64,000 bases of DNA from Steinernema hermaphroditum (GCA_030435675.1 CM059621.1:1736001-1800000), one strand, 5' to 3'; shown: positions 10,895 to 21,842, counted from the first letter of the stretch. Program-made: numbers and translations. Notes: generated by a model from the sequence alone, not told the origin.

Positions 10895-11160
10895 TATGTG
10901 ATTTTGTGGTTCTTTGTGTCCCCGCGATCAGGTCTTGTAATCGCTCTGTCGTTCCCCATCGACGCCACGTCCGGAATCATCTCTTTGTCTCTCTGATGCC
11001 CGTAACCACTAGTGGATTCGCTGCGTTCGATTCTGATGCCGTGCCTGGTGCCGATTATCAGAAGAAGATCGACGACTACGGTGTGCTGATGTGCCTCTTG
11101 TGTTTATTTTATGTCCTGCTTGGCGTAATGCCGTAGACTCATACAGATAAATGGTAAAAC
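10895..11160 (+). repeat. Old SINE-like retroposon relic (RTE-linked family)
   Basis: It aligns with 4020-4225 and with the 3' half of the younger copy at 57561-58032 (shared 'gat.cccgta.ac...gat' and 'cagaagaagatcgacgacta' blocks). The copy-2 partner is at 49465-49730. It lies downstream of the second tandem receptor. Confidence 0.6.
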
Positions 11161-11285
11161 GGTATACAACTCCAGCAAAATAGAAGACGCGAAGACTTTG
11201 GAGCTTTTTCACGTCATTAGGGGTCATTTGTGATGCTCACAACGCTAACAACTGTTGATTGCTTGAAGCAGAACAGTTCTCGCCG

Positions 11286-11605
11286 TGCGCAGAATCGGTC
11301 GGGTTCGTCTCGCGGTTGTCGTCTGATCTGCTCGCCAATTCGCAGGCAATGTACAATTGCCAGCGGCCACGCGAGAAAAGAGATCACGTATCGGGTTAGA
11401 GATTTAATAGAACACTCAAACCTTCAACGCACACAACAAAACAGGAACAAAAGGCAAGAAAAACAAGGGTGAGAACAACGGGTCTACGAAATACAGTAAC
11501 ATGCACGCCACGCACTCGCGCGCTGCGCTAGCAAGTCAATCGTTGCGAGAGTCACACTGGTGAATCTCGCTCGTTCGGTTCGGTCGTCGCGGTCGCTCGG
11601 CGACA
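11286..11605 (-). repeat. 3' LTR of outer BEL/Pao element
   Basis: This 320-bp LTR matches 22437-22756 at all but two positions. In the element's orientation it starts TGTCGCC and ends CTGCGCA. The gag frame runs 54 bp into it before its stop at 11552. Confidence 0.92.
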
Positions 11606-13514
11606 CTCCCGGGCCTCACGTCGGTCGGTTCTCCACGTGCCAAGAGAGCACAACGCCGAGTGATGATCGTACCTCTTACAGAAATGGCAACCATTCCCCA
11701 TTCGTCTATTTTGGCTAACTCGCCTGCAAAGTTCGTCTTTGTGTGCGATCAGGCAAACCACACACAGGTTTCGTCTTTCCACGATCGTCTGTCGTCCTTT
11801 CAACGTTGTCACTGATCGGCACTCTGATGAGAAGTGCTCACGGCTGCAGAAAACACATGCATTGCGTATGGGTCGTCTAATTTCCACCTTCCCAATGGTG
11901 CTCTCGACCCGGGAGCGCTTCATGTCTTTTGCTCTTCCATCGTCTTTATTTGGTAGCAGTCTCTTTCGAGGCTTCCTTGCCGTCGTCTCTAAGAGAGCCT
12001 CCCCCTCTACCGCGGATGTCGTCACTTTGGTTGTGTTCTTCGGGGTGGCCTGTTTCAGGCTTCCCATAGTCGTCTGTCGTCTCTTCCGATGTGTCTCGGA
12101 TTCAAGTCGGCGAAGTGCAATCTTGTAATTGCTTGGTAGTTGGCTTTTTGAACCATGTTCCTTCCATGGAAATCGAACAACATAATCATCGTCTGGTTTC
12201 TTAGTCGTCTCGGAGAATCGTTTGACAACTTGTTGGTTGATCAAATCGTTTTCTACTGTTAATGGGCCCATGAACTTGTCTGTTCCGGCTTCCATTACCG
12301 ACAGTTTGTCTACTTCGATCATATCGTCTTGTGTGTCCGTAGTGGATACACATGCTGCGGTGATCGAGTCGCTTTCGAAGTTCTCGCGGCCAGCTATGAC
12401 GTTCTCGTCTTGTTTCGTCTTTTCCTTCAAGACTGGCACGGTTGCTGTCAATAAGCGACCAACGTTGAGCGTTGTCTTCTTGGTGTCTGGCTCCATTTGC
12501 ACTTGACTTGCGAAGAGTTTCGTCTGGGTTGGCGTATTTTTCTGCCTCTCCATCATAGGCTGAGTATGGTTGACTGACCATCCTCTCGTCGCGGTGTCTC
12601 GTAATGACGTCTCGTGTTCTCTGTACGTCTGCAGGTTGACGCAGGTTGACGTGTGGTGTTTTCCTCCGCACGATCGGCAACCTAGGCTTCGACAGTTTAC
12701 GCTGCTGTGGCCTTCAGCTGCACAGTTCATGCAACGGTTCTCGTCTCGCAGAATTCTTGCACGTTCCTGCTTGTCTGACACAGTGACACACTGAGACATG
12801 TTGTGTCCCTGTCTCTTGCAGTATACACAAGTGCCAAGCTGTCTCGCGTCTTTGAATCGTGGTGATTCAGCGTTTGTCTTGTTCCACGAGTTCGTCTTGT
12901 TCACGTCAGATGTAGCACTCTTGGTGTGCTGTGCAAAGCTGAGCTTGGTCAGCGTCTCGTCTACTTTTTCCAGGACTAAATCGATGTCTGTGAACTGCTC
13001 GATCGAAATTTTGTCCATCGTCTTATCGCAGGTCTCGTTGGGCAGTTTGCCTAGAACGGTGTAGACCGTTTCGAGATTGTCTGTTTTCGTCTGGAGCGTC
13101 TTCATCTGAGTGCAGATAGTCGCTGCCTGGTCGATGTAACGACGCTGGTCTCTGATGTCCGTCGTTGGAGCTCTCAGAGTTCGAAGCTTCTTGTGCAGCT
13201 CAATGCTCAGGAAGTGCACATCTCCATATCGTCTGACAAGAGCTTTGTACGCTTCTGTGAAGCTGTCTGGCGTTGCGAGATACCGTCCGATCCACTCTTT
13301 TGCGTCTCCCTTCAAGGATTGCACCAGATAGTTCAGCTTCTCCACCTCGCTGAGTGATGTGTTCTTGCAGACTAGTTCTTCGAACAGGCGGTTGAAGTTC
13401 GGCCATTCCATGATGTTTCCATCGAAGCATGGTACTGCCAGCTTCTTCAGACCACTGTCGGAAGGTCTTGCGACACTTCGACTCGTCTCGCTCGGTCTAG
13501 ATTTGCGATCGTCT
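11552..13514 (-). CDS. Outer element gag, main part (split from its N-terminus)
   Basis: About 653 codons read from the nested-element junction to the stop in the 3' LTR. The first 200 residues resemble the DUF1759-type gag core of BEL/Pao elements (PCFDGNIMEWPNFNRLFEEL ... WIGRYLATPDSFTEAYKAL). Two groups of Cys/His zinc-knuckle motifs follow. The first is near 12640-12830 (CVYCKRQGH, CMNCAAEGH, CRSCGGKHH) and the second near 11610-11830 (CVFCSREH, CVVCLIAH, CHFCKRYDHH). The N-terminal 127 codons lie at 21964-22340, beyond the inserted element. The frame is preserved across the target site, so gag was open when it was hit and totalled about 779 residues. Confidence 0.8.
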
Positions 13515-13642
13515 TGTAACAATTAATCATTATTGTTGTTAGCTTTGTAAGAATCTCTCCCACTTCTGTATTGTGTCTAATACGCCCCCTTTTCAATGAC
13601 ATAAAACCCCGATGTATTTTGAATAAATCATTGGCAGCAACA
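13515..13642 (+). repeat. 5' LTR of inner BEL/Pao element
   Basis: 128 bp, TG...CA ends, identical to 21831-21958. An AATAAA-like 'gaataaatca' lies near its end. Confidence 0.95.
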
Positions 13643-13643
13643 T

Positions 13644-13655
13644 TGGTGCATCGGC
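13644..13655 (+). other. Primer binding site, tRNA-Gly
   Basis: TGGTGCATCGGC, one base after the LTR, is complementary to the 3' end of nematode tRNA-Gly(GCC) including CCA. The tRNA match is from memory of the tRNA sequence. Confidence 0.75.
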
Positions 13656-13820
13656 AAAGTCGAAAACATCGCCGCTCTGCGCATTCTTCCACCGATCGCC
13701 GGCCGACGTCGACCCCTGAAGAGGCAAAGTTGCCCCCACCGTCCCCGCCGGAGATCCCCCAAAGGCCGTGCCTCTCCCACGCCGGCCCCGACTCGCCGCC
13801 AATCACCTGAACCACCGACC

Positions 13821-16800
13821 ATGTCGACGCATCTCCGCTCGCGGTTCACCAGGCACCTGAACAGACTGAAGCAAACCCTCGCCGAAGTCAACACGGAGTA
13901 CGATAAACTCCGGGAAGCCCAGGAAGATCGAGAAGCCTCCGCCGAACTCCGTAAGTCTCTCCAACGACACGCCCAAGGCATTCGGTCAACCCTGGCCGAA
14001 TTCGATCACCTCGAACGCGAATGGAGAACGATGATCGCCGTGATGAGCCCCGAAGCCCGAAACACCGAAGATCAAGTCATGGCAACCTACATGACAGCAG
14101 ATGAAGGCCCGGACTTCACCATCGAGCACTCCAAAAAGGTACTTTCGCAGTTGGAAACCTTGTCACCTACAGTGCCCTCGACCCGTGCCTCGCCATCCCC
14201 GTCTAGCGTCTACTCCACCGCCGCGCAGCAAATCCGACTTCCGAAGTACGATCTGAAGAAGTTCAACGGATTGCCCCGAGACTGGCCCCGCTTCTCCCAA
14301 TCCTTCGAAGCCGCCGTCAACGCCCGCGAAGACCTGACCGACGCCACGAAGCTCGACTACCGCCTGCACTCCCTGGAAGGACCAGCAGCTGAAGTCGTCG
14401 CCGGATTCCAACTGGTTGGAGAAAACTACAAGACCTGCTGGATGAAGCTGCAAACACGTTTCGGAAACCCACAGCTCATCACCCGAGACATCTACGCCAC
14501 ACTCGACGCCCTGTCATGCAATGGAGAATCCGTCTCAGAAACCAGAAGATTCGTCGACCGTATGGAAACGGTACTTCTGCAGATGGAAAACATGGCACTG
14601 GACATCAATGCGATGCCTGTCCGTCTCAGCATCGAGAAGAAGCTCCCTAAATGGCTCCAGAACCACATCTTCGCCCGCCAGATCAATGAAGAAGATTGGA
14701 CCATGACGAAGCTCAGAAGCGCACTTCAGCAGATCCTCGCCATCGCTGAAATCACCCAAGAAGACACGGAAACCCAGGCCGTTACCACGATGTCCATCCA
14801 GAAGGCAGACAACTCTCGTCGCCAGAAGAACTCCACCAAGAACCAGAAGGCAACGAAGACCACTCCAGACGCTGAAGAAGCTCACTCATGCATCTTCCAT
14901 CAGGATGGCCCGAAGTCCCACAAGACAGAAAACTGCCGCTCCTACCTCTCACCCGAGAAGCGCATGGAACGTCTGAAGGAACTGAAGAACGTCTGCTTCA
15001 AATGCTTGAAGATAGGACACATGTCGAAGAAGTGCAGAACAAAGGTCACATGCACGAACTGCAATCGTCGAAACCATCTCTCCATCGTCTGTCTGAAGAA
15101 ATCAAAGACCACGGCCGCTCCCATCGTCTCCACACCCGAAGCCGAAGCTGAAGTGATCACGACTGCTACCATAATCACCAGTGCTGCCGCATCCCACGAA
15201 GATTCGTCAAGAGAACTCCTCCTGATGACCAAAGAAGCTCCGACCCAGAACCTGTCGACTGGAGCTAAGGTGAACGCACTGGTCTTCTTCGACACAGGAT
15301 CGCAGATCTCATTTATCACAAAGAAGCTCGCCGAAGCCCTCAAGCTCACTGGTGGAATCTCCGGAAAGATGGCCGTCAACGTCTTCAATGGATCAACTTC
15401 AATCGACTACACTCGCTACACCATCGGCATCATCCAGACCGATGGCCGTGTCCGGAAGATCAAGGTCCATTGCGTCGACAAGCTGCTGAAGCCCATCAAG
15501 ACCGTTCGTCTAGAAGCCAGAAACTCAGAAGCCCCGTCAGCCATCACCGTCGAATGCCGCACTCCTTCTATCCTGATTGGAATGGACTACTTCTTCTCCT
15601 TCGTCGAAAAACGCTGTAATGGAAACTTCAACGGACTCCAAGTCATCACCACGACCGTTGGAGACGTCCTTGCCGGTTACCTACCCACTCCTTCCTCCAG
15701 TCCAACCGTCGGCGCCATCACCCTCGCTGCTCCCGAAGAGAGCTCAGAAATCCAGATCAACAAATGGTTCGACATGGAAACGATCGGGATACGAGAAGAT
15801 CCCAACGAGAAGAAAGACGAAGCCGCATGGAATCTGTTCCGGAAGACAGTCACCTACAAAGAAGGCCGCTACCACGTCAGCCTCCCCCTGAAGGATCGAG
15901 ACATCAACGTACCCTCGAACGAAGGCCTTGCGATTAGCCACCTCATCGCCCTGAAGAATACGACTAAGAAGAAGCCGATCATACAAGAGAAGATCATCGA
16001 AACCGTCGCCGAATGGGACAAAGAAGGAATCGCCGAGAAGATCCCAGATGAAGAACGAGATAACCCCACTGGTATCACGATGTATCTCCCTTACCACATC
16101 GTTGAGAAGAAGACGTCAACGACAACGAAGTATCGCCTCGTCCACAACGCTTCCGCCGCCACCAAAGGATCGTTGTCGCTGAACAAGCTGCTGTACCCCG
16201 GAGAAAACATGCTTCCATTACTCCTGAAGCTGCTCATTCGCTTCCGCGAATATGAAATCGTCGCCACCGCTGACGTCGAAAAGTGCTTCCTTCAAATCGG
16301 AATCAACAAGCCCGACCGTGATCTTCTCCGCTTCATCGTCTCGAAAGACTGGAACAAGCCGTTCACCCAAGAGAACCTCCAGTACTACCGCTTCTGTCGC
16401 ATGAATTTCGGGACCGTATCTAGCCCTTTTCTGCTCGCAGCCGTCCTCAAGACCCACCTCGAGAAGACCAACACTCCTCTCGACAAAGAGCTCCTGCAGA
16501 ATACCTACGTGGATGACACCATCTTCGGAGCCGGATCGATTGAAGAAGCCCAAGAGAAGATGAAGCTAGCCTGCGAACGATTCGCTGAAATCGGAATGAA
16601 CCTATGCCAGCACAAGTCCTCCGACAAGTCTCTCAACCAGCTCTGGAAGGCACCCGATTCGACTTCGTTCCTGGGAATCTCATGGTCACTCGAAAAGGAC
16701 GAAATCAGCTTCTCTCTCCCCATCATGGATGGATGCTCAACCAAACGTCAACTTCTGCGGAAGATCAGCACCCTGTTCGACCCCATGGGCCTCCTGACGC

Positions 16801-19800
16801 CCGTCGTCCTCCCGTTCCGCCTCTTCATCCAGGAACTATGGCGAACCGACAAGCAATGGGACGACACACTCGACGAACGCCAATCAGCTGTTCTGGCGAA
16901 ACTAATCGATACAACGAACGTCGTTATCGATTTGCCCCGCATCGCCATCGAACCGAAGACCACCCACGACGTTCACGTCTTCGTCGACGCATCGAAAAAC
17001 GCGTATGCTGCATGTGTGTACCTGAAAGCACCCGATCGCCACCACCAGCCGAAGCTTCTCGTCGCAAAATGTCGCCTTGCTCCCTTAAAAGGCCTCACCA
17101 TCCCTCGAATGGAACTTCTCGCCGCCCTGATCGGAACCCGACTCGCATCCTTCGTTCGCGAAAGCTCCGTTGCACCCATCTCCGAGCGCGTCTACATCTG
17201 GTCCGACAGCGCCATCGTCCTCAGCTGGTGCAAGAACAAGGACGTCAGCCTTCCCGCATTCGTCCAGAGAAGAGTCGAAGAGATCCGTCAGCACAACTTC
17301 ACCCTCCGGTACGTCAACACGAAGAACAACCCGGCCGATATTGCGACAAGAGGATGTACCGCCGAACAGCTCAAGAACTCGAAGCTCTGGTGGCACGGAC
17401 CGCCGTTCCTCGAACTTCCAGAAGACGCATGGCCCGACGACCTCCCTGAGAAGACCACCCTTCAAGAAGAGACTCCGAAAGTCCTCCCCGAAGTCGTAGC
17501 CGCCCCAGTGACGACACCCTTTCCGCAGCAGCCCATGCTCGACACCACGAGATTCAGTACACTGTCCAAACTGATCTCCACCATGCTGATGATCCTTCTC
17601 TTCATCTACAACGTCTCGAAAACCCTCATGAAGAAGCCGCTACAACCATCAAGAAGAACAGCTTTCCGACACCTGGTCATCGAAGCGCAACGCAACAAGC
17701 CGCCATCGAAAGCCGAATTCTCACGACTGCAGCTCTACGAAGACGAACAGAAGATCATCCGCGTTGGAAGCCGTATGGGAAAAAGCTCAATGTCCGAAGA
17801 CGCTAGAAATCCGATCTACCTTCCCAAGGACCACTGGCTCACACACCTCATCATCTGTGATGTCCATGAACGAACGATGCACAGCAGCATTGATCACGTC
17901 GCCACCCAGCTCCGACAATTCTTCTACATCCCCCAGATCCGTCGTCAAGTGAAGAAAACCCTGAAGAAATGCCAGCACTGCCGAAATCAGAAGATCCAAC
18001 TCTTCCGCGTACCGAAGCTTCCACAACTCCCGTCCAGCCGTGTCAATCGTCATCAACCGTTCGAAGCCTCAGCCGTCGACTACGCAGGCCCATTCAACGT
18101 GAGGGCCAACTCCGGAATCGTCAAACTCTGGATGGCAGTCTTCACATGCCTGACGATTCGAGCCGTCCACATCGAAGTAGCAGATAACCTCTCGACAGAA
18201 GAATTCCTCCGTTGCTTCCGCCGATTCGTAACAAGAAAAGGATTCCCGAAGACTATGCTGAGCGACAATGGCACTAACTTACGTGGAGCAGAGAAGATCA
18301 TCACCGACTACATGGAGAAGCAGAACATCACCTGGAAATTCATCCCCGCCCTCTCCCCCTGGTGCGGAGGAGTGTACGAACGGATGATCAAGACCATCAA
18401 GGAAGCTCTGCGACGCTCAATCGGAAAGAAGTTAATCGAGAAGCACGATTTTATCACCTTGGTCACGGAAGCTGAAGCAGTGGTGAACTCACGACCACTC
18501 ACTTACTGCTCTCAAGAAGGCCGCATCCTCCGTCCGATCGACCTCCTGATCCCGAATGGAAACGTCACAATTCCGGCATGCCCATCCCTCGACGACAAGG
18601 AAGAAGAAGACCATGACTGGAACTCCAAACCAGACTTGGCCCTGAACTGGAAAATCACGGAACAACGCTGCAACCGCTTCTGGCAAATCTGGAAAGAAGA
18701 ATACCTCCCAATTCTGGCCGACCGATCGAAGAAGGGACTGAAACAGCCGAAAGGAGCCCTCCAAAGGCAACCTCGCCTTAACGAAGTTGTCATCGTCGAA
18801 GATCCGAATCAGCCGCGCAACAAATGGAAATGGGCCCGAATCTGCACCCTTCTCCCCAGTGAAGATCATCACGTCCGATCAGTTGAAGTCCAAACCGCTG
18901 ATGGAAAGAAGTACAGAAGATCGATCGCCACGCTCTACCCCCTTGAAGCCGAAGACGACCGAGCAGATGAAGTTTCCGAATGCCCAACAACAGCGAAAGA
19001 ACAGGAAGAGCAGGGAAGCGATCAATCATCAGTGACATCACCCGATGACCACAACACCGACCAAACGGACGAACTCCCCAAAACCGTCCAGAAGAAGCCG
19101 AAGTCAAAGACTGACCCTCCGAAGCACAACTACAACCTTCGATCCCGAAACAAGATCAGCTTCTTCGTGCTCACGATCGTCGCCGTCATCTCCTGCCTCC
19201 CATCAGCTCACACGACCCACATCGGCAAATGTGGTATCAACTCGACCCCGATCTACCACGAAGCATGCGTATCAGAAGGCTATGTCGTCCTCCAATCAGA
19301 GAGCAAGAATCGTACCTGCTGGATGAAGCTCGACTGCGGAGATCAACACATCCGGCCGTTGGACGACCCCGAAACTAGCAAATCACCATGTGGCCCGCCC
19401 TGCAAATGCCCCGACTGGGCAAACGACTGCACTTTGGACTCAAGGATCAAAGAAGAGACGACCGATGAAGCCGCCCACAAGGCAATCAGCGCCATGCAGG
19501 ACCCGATTCACTTGGAGCCGACGGGAACTTTCACAAAGCCCGTCAACAAATCCGTCTTCCTGATCGAACTACCCGACTCCAGCCAGACGTACATCAGAAG
19601 ACTCGACATCGTTCACCGGCAGATCGTCAAGAACCACTCCATAAGCTGCTTTGGAGAAGGCCCCACCACTGGAAACGCCGCCTACTGCCAACGCTTCAAG
19701 TGCCAAGCCAACGCCACACGCTTCTGTGCAGCACCTCATCTCGAAGTCCAGTTCATTCGGACTCCCTCCAAGGACGTCCCCATCCGCGCATGGTCCTCTT

Positions 19801-21842
19801 CTATCACCACCGTCTACGAAGAGCCCACCGAGCCAGAAGAAGAGACCCCTGTCTGCAACGTTTCACTCAGTTGCACGGACCACGGACTTCAAGTGACGAC
19901 AAGCAGCCCACTCCAATGCAAGTCGCAGTTCTACGAAATCTGTCTCGTCAAGAGAGACCGACCGGTCACCTGCCTCACCTTCAAGAAGATCACTGACGCG
20001 TTTCTGACCCCACCGGAAGGAAAACGCCTCAGCCGACATGAAGCTCGTCTACGTGCCTGGAACCACGGAAACCTGCTCTGGGAAGCCCGAGAAACTTGCG
20101 AAGGCCAATCCTTATGCAAGATCGGAACATGCATCTTCTGTCTCGACGTATGGATGAACCCAGCCTGCTTCTGGGAAAGAGTGGTAGCCAGCACCGCCGG
20201 CCTCATCACTATCACCGTCGTCAGCATCTGCCTGAAGATCGCCATCTCAAAGAAAATCATCCACTTCATCAAGAAGATTCAGAGATGCAGAAGAAGGCTT
20301 CCACGAAAGAAGGCGAAGAATGAAGAAGTCAGCACACTCTGGAAGAGGCTGCCAAGCAGAGAAGAAATCCCACTGATGTCCATGGCACTGGTCTGCCTCA
20401 TCACTTCCGTCCATGGGTGTACCTCCTCCGCCAACTTCCAAGCCGATCAGACCGATTGCACTACCTACCGCAACGGCCACGTGGAATGCACCTACGAGAA
20501 GACAACTGTCCTCACCGTCCGAAGCGACACAGAAGCATGCGCCCTCCTTCAAGACAACAAGTTCCGACCTCAAGGATCACTGAAGATCACCGCCCAGCCC
20601 GTCCTCACATGTCATCCAGTAGAAGTCTTCTACACAAGAGCCGTGACCTTCAACACAGTCTCCAGCAAGAGGTGCCCCGGAATGGGAAGCTGTACCGGAC
20701 AAAACTGCGCTCTGCTCCCGCCGTCGGCAAACCTCACAGAATTCGAGCCATACAACCAGCTGATCGGAGTCACACAATGCGAAGAAAGTTGCGGCTGCCT
20801 CAACTGCGGATGCTTCATGTGCACCGACGCCTGCCTCTTCTTCCGAACGTACGCCGTTCCATCTCCAGACTCCGAGCCACTGAAGATCACAAGATGCTCC
20901 TGGAAGCCCTCTGCCATCGTTGACATCAAGCTCACCACGAACTCAAAAGAGCAGACCTTCTCCTTCCATCTCGCCCCGGGAGAATCGATCACCAAGAACA
21001 ACATCACCGTCGCCACGATCACTCAATCGGAGACATCAGCATCTTCTGCCCGATGGTTCGCCTCATCTTCAAGATCATCAGCTCTCCTGAATGACTTCCA
21101 AGTCGTCGATGCGAAGACCTACCATTGCTCCGATCCAGAAGCCCAGCAATGCCACATCGATCCGCGTCTTCTCAACTGCCACCAAGCCGATGGACTCGCC
21201 GTTTGTCAACCAGATGGAAACCGGATGCTCCAGCACGCTATCAAGGACTCCGCGCTTCCACAGATCATCGAAGCCAATCTGGCTGAGAGATCAGAAGGAC
21301 AGATCCTCCAGAAGCTCCAAGGCTCAGCAGTGACGCTGCAGGTCACAGTCCACCGACTCCAAGTCCTGTCCCGCCTCGACTACAGTACGTGCACCGCCGA
21401 GTTCATCAGCCTCACAGGATGCTACTCGTGCACACATGGAGCGACACTCATCTACAAGTGCTCGACAGATTTCGCATCTACCACAGCCCAAGTAAGGTGC
21501 GGAAAATACGACTTCACTATTCAGTGTTCGACCGACGAAGAACGGAAGACCGACATCCTCCTCGATGATCCACAGGTCTCCGAACAGTGCACCGTCCGCT
21601 GCCCGTCCCATGTTTCTTCCGCGCACTTGGCCGGAGAACTCTACTTCATCCAAGACGACGCAGCCCCTCAATGGAAGCTGAGCAAACCCGAATCACTGGA
21701 CTCCCCTTCAGCCCTCACGGTCCTCCTTAGCTCGCTGATAGTCCCCACCGTTCAAGGGTTACTCACCATATTTCTCCTCATTCTCGTCGCGCCACTGATC
21801 CTTAATTGTCTCTTTCTCTGTCGGCCCCAGTGTAACAATTAA
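13821..21842 (+). CDS. BEL/Pao gag-pol-env polyprotein (2673 aa)
   Basis: One frame without stops. Approximate residue positions: gag core 130-310; zinc knuckle CFKCLKIGHMSKKC at 391; aspartic protease FFDTGSQISF at 488; reverse transcriptase with ADVEKCFLQIG at 816 and YVDDTIFG at 895; RNase H with VFVDAS at 1052 and WSDSAIVLSW at 1127; integrase zinc-binding HX(n)H...CQHC around 1350-1385 and catalytic Asp (SAVDYAGPF, 1417), Asp (LSDNGTN, 1480) and Glu (GGVYERMIK, about 1516). A Cys-rich envelope-like region follows from about 1780. It has a leader-like hydrophobic stretch, an internal membrane span near 2116, a second leader-like stretch near 2185 and a C-terminal span at 2631-2668. The second half resembles phlebovirus G2-type glycoproteins, as known for Cer7/Tas-like nematode BEL elements. 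The stop lies 12 bp into the 3' LTR. How the fused product is processed is unknown. Confidence 0.93.
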   Translation: MSTHLRSRFTRHLNRLKQTLAEVNTEYDKLREAQEDREASAELRKSLQRHAQGIRSTLAEFDHLEREWRTMIAVMSPEARNTEDQVMATYMTADEGPDFTIEHSKKVLSQLETLSPTVPSTRASPSPSSVYSTAAQQIRLPKYDLKKFNGLPRDWPRFSQSFEAAVNAREDLTDATKLDYRLHSLEGPAAEVVAGFQLVGENYKTCWMKLQTRFGNPQLITRDIYATLDALSCNGESVSETRRFVDRMETVLLQMENMALDINAMPVRLSIEKKLPKWLQNHIFARQINEEDWTMTKLRSALQQILAIAEITQEDTETQAVTTMSIQKADNSRRQKNSTKNQKATKTTPDAEEAHSCIFHQDGPKSHKTENCRSYLSPEKRMERLKELKNVCFKCLKIGHMSKKCRTKVTCTNCNRRNHLSIVCLKKSKTTAAPIVSTPEAEAEVITTATIITSAAASHEDSSRELLLMTKEAPTQNLSTGAKVNALVFFDTGSQISFITKKLAEALKLTGGISGKMAVNVFNGSTSIDYTRYTIGIIQTDGRVRKIKVHCVDKLLKPIKTVRLEARNSEAPSAITVECRTPSILIGMDYFFSFVEKRCNGNFNGLQVITTTVGDVLAGYLPTPSSSPTVGAITLAAPEESSEIQINKWFDMETIGIREDPNEKKDEAAWNLFRKTVTYKEGRYHVSLPLKDRDINVPSNEGLAISHLIALKNTTKKKPIIQEKIIETVAEWDKEGIAEKIPDEERDNPTGITMYLPYHIVEKKTSTTTKYRLVHNASAATKGSLSLNKLLYPGENMLPLLLKLLIRFREYEIVATADVEKCFLQIGINKPDRDLLRFIVSKDWNKPFTQENLQYYRFCRMNFGTVSSPFLLAAVLKTHLEKTNTPLDKELLQNTYVDDTIFGAGSIEEAQEKMKLACERFAEIGMNLCQHKSSDKSLNQLWKAPDSTSFLGISWSLEKDEISFSLPIMDGCSTKRQLLRKISTLFDPMGLLTPVVLPFRLFIQELWRTDKQWDDTLDERQSAVLAKLIDTTNVVIDLPRIAIEPKTTHDVHVFVDASKNAYAACVYLKAPDRHHQPKLLVAKCRLAPLKGLTIPRMELLAALIGTRLASFVRESSVAPISERVYIWSDSAIVLSWCKNKDVSLPAFVQRRVEEIRQHNFTLRYVNTKNNPADIATRGCTAEQLKNSKLWWHGPPFLELPEDAWPDDLPEKTTLQEETPKVLPEVVAAPVTTPFPQQPMLDTTRFSTLSKLISTMLMILLFIYNVSKTLMKKPLQPSRRTAFRHLVIEAQRNKPPSKAEFSRLQLYEDEQKIIRVGSRMGKSSMSEDARNPIYLPKDHWLTHLIICDVHERTMHSSIDHVATQLRQFFYIPQIRRQVKKTLKKCQHCRNQKIQLFRVPKLPQLPSSRVNRHQPFEASAVDYAGPFNVRANSGIVKLWMAVFTCLTIRAVHIEVADNLSTEEFLRCFRRFVTRKGFPKTMLSDNGTNLRGAEKIITDYMEKQNITWKFIPALSPWCGGVYERMIKTIKEALRRSIGKKLIEKHDFITLVTEAEAVVNSRPLTYCSQEGRILRPIDLLIPNGNVTIPACPSLDDKEEEDHDWNSKPDLALNWKITEQRCNRFWQIWKEEYLPILADRSKKGLKQPKGALQRQPRLNEVVIVEDPNQPRNKWKWARICTLLPSEDHHVRSVEVQTADGKKYRRSIATLYPLEAEDDRADEVSECPTTAKEQEEQGSDQSSVTSPDDHNTDQTDELPKTVQKKPKSKTDPPKHNYNLRSRNKISFFVLTIVAVISCLPSAHTTHIGKCGINSTPIYHEACVSEGYVVLQSESKNRTCWMKLDCGDQHIRPLDDPETSKSPCGPPCKCPDWANDCTLDSRIKEETTDEAAHKAISAMQDPIHLEPTGTFTKPVNKSVFLIELPDSSQTYIRRLDIVHRQIVKNHSISCFGEGPTTGNAAYCQRFKCQANATRFCAAPHLEVQFIRTPSKDVPIRAWSSSITTVYEEPTEPEEETPVCNVSLSCTDHGLQVTTSSPLQCKSQFYEICLVKRDRPVTCLTFKKITDAFLTPPEGKRLSRHEARLRAWNHGNLLWEARETCEGQSLCKIGTCIFCLDVWMNPACFWERVVASTAGLITITVVSICLKIAISKKIIHFIKKIQRCRRRLPRKKAKNEEVSTLWKRLPSREEIPLMSMALVCLITSVHGCTSSANFQADQTDCTTYRNGHVECTYEKTTVLTVRSDTEACALLQDNKFRPQGSLKITAQPVLTCHPVEVFYTRAVTFNTVSSKRCPGMGSCTGQNCALLPPSANLTEFEPYNQLIGVTQCEESCGCLNCGCFMCTDACLFFRTYAVPSPDSEPLKITRCSWKPSAIVDIKLTTNSKEQTFSFHLAPGESITKNNITVATITQSETSASSARWFASSSRSSALLNDFQVVDAKTYHCSDPEAQQCHIDPRLLNCHQADGLAVCQPDGNRMLQHAIKDSALPQIIEANLAERSEGQILQKLQGSAVTLQVTVHRLQVLSRLDYSTCTAEFISLTGCYSCTHGATLIYKCSTDFASTTAQVRCGKYDFTIQCSTDEERKTDILLDDPQVSEQCTVRCPSHVSSAHLAGELYFIQDDAAPQWKLSKPESLDSPSALTVLLSSLIVPTVQGLLTIFLLILVAPLILNCLFLCRPQCNN

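Noticed and set aside
12201..21671. Many open frames of 60-300 codons overlapping the BEL genes in other phases
   Set aside because: They are shadows caused by the GC-rich, stop-poor composition of the retroelement genes; none has a domain.
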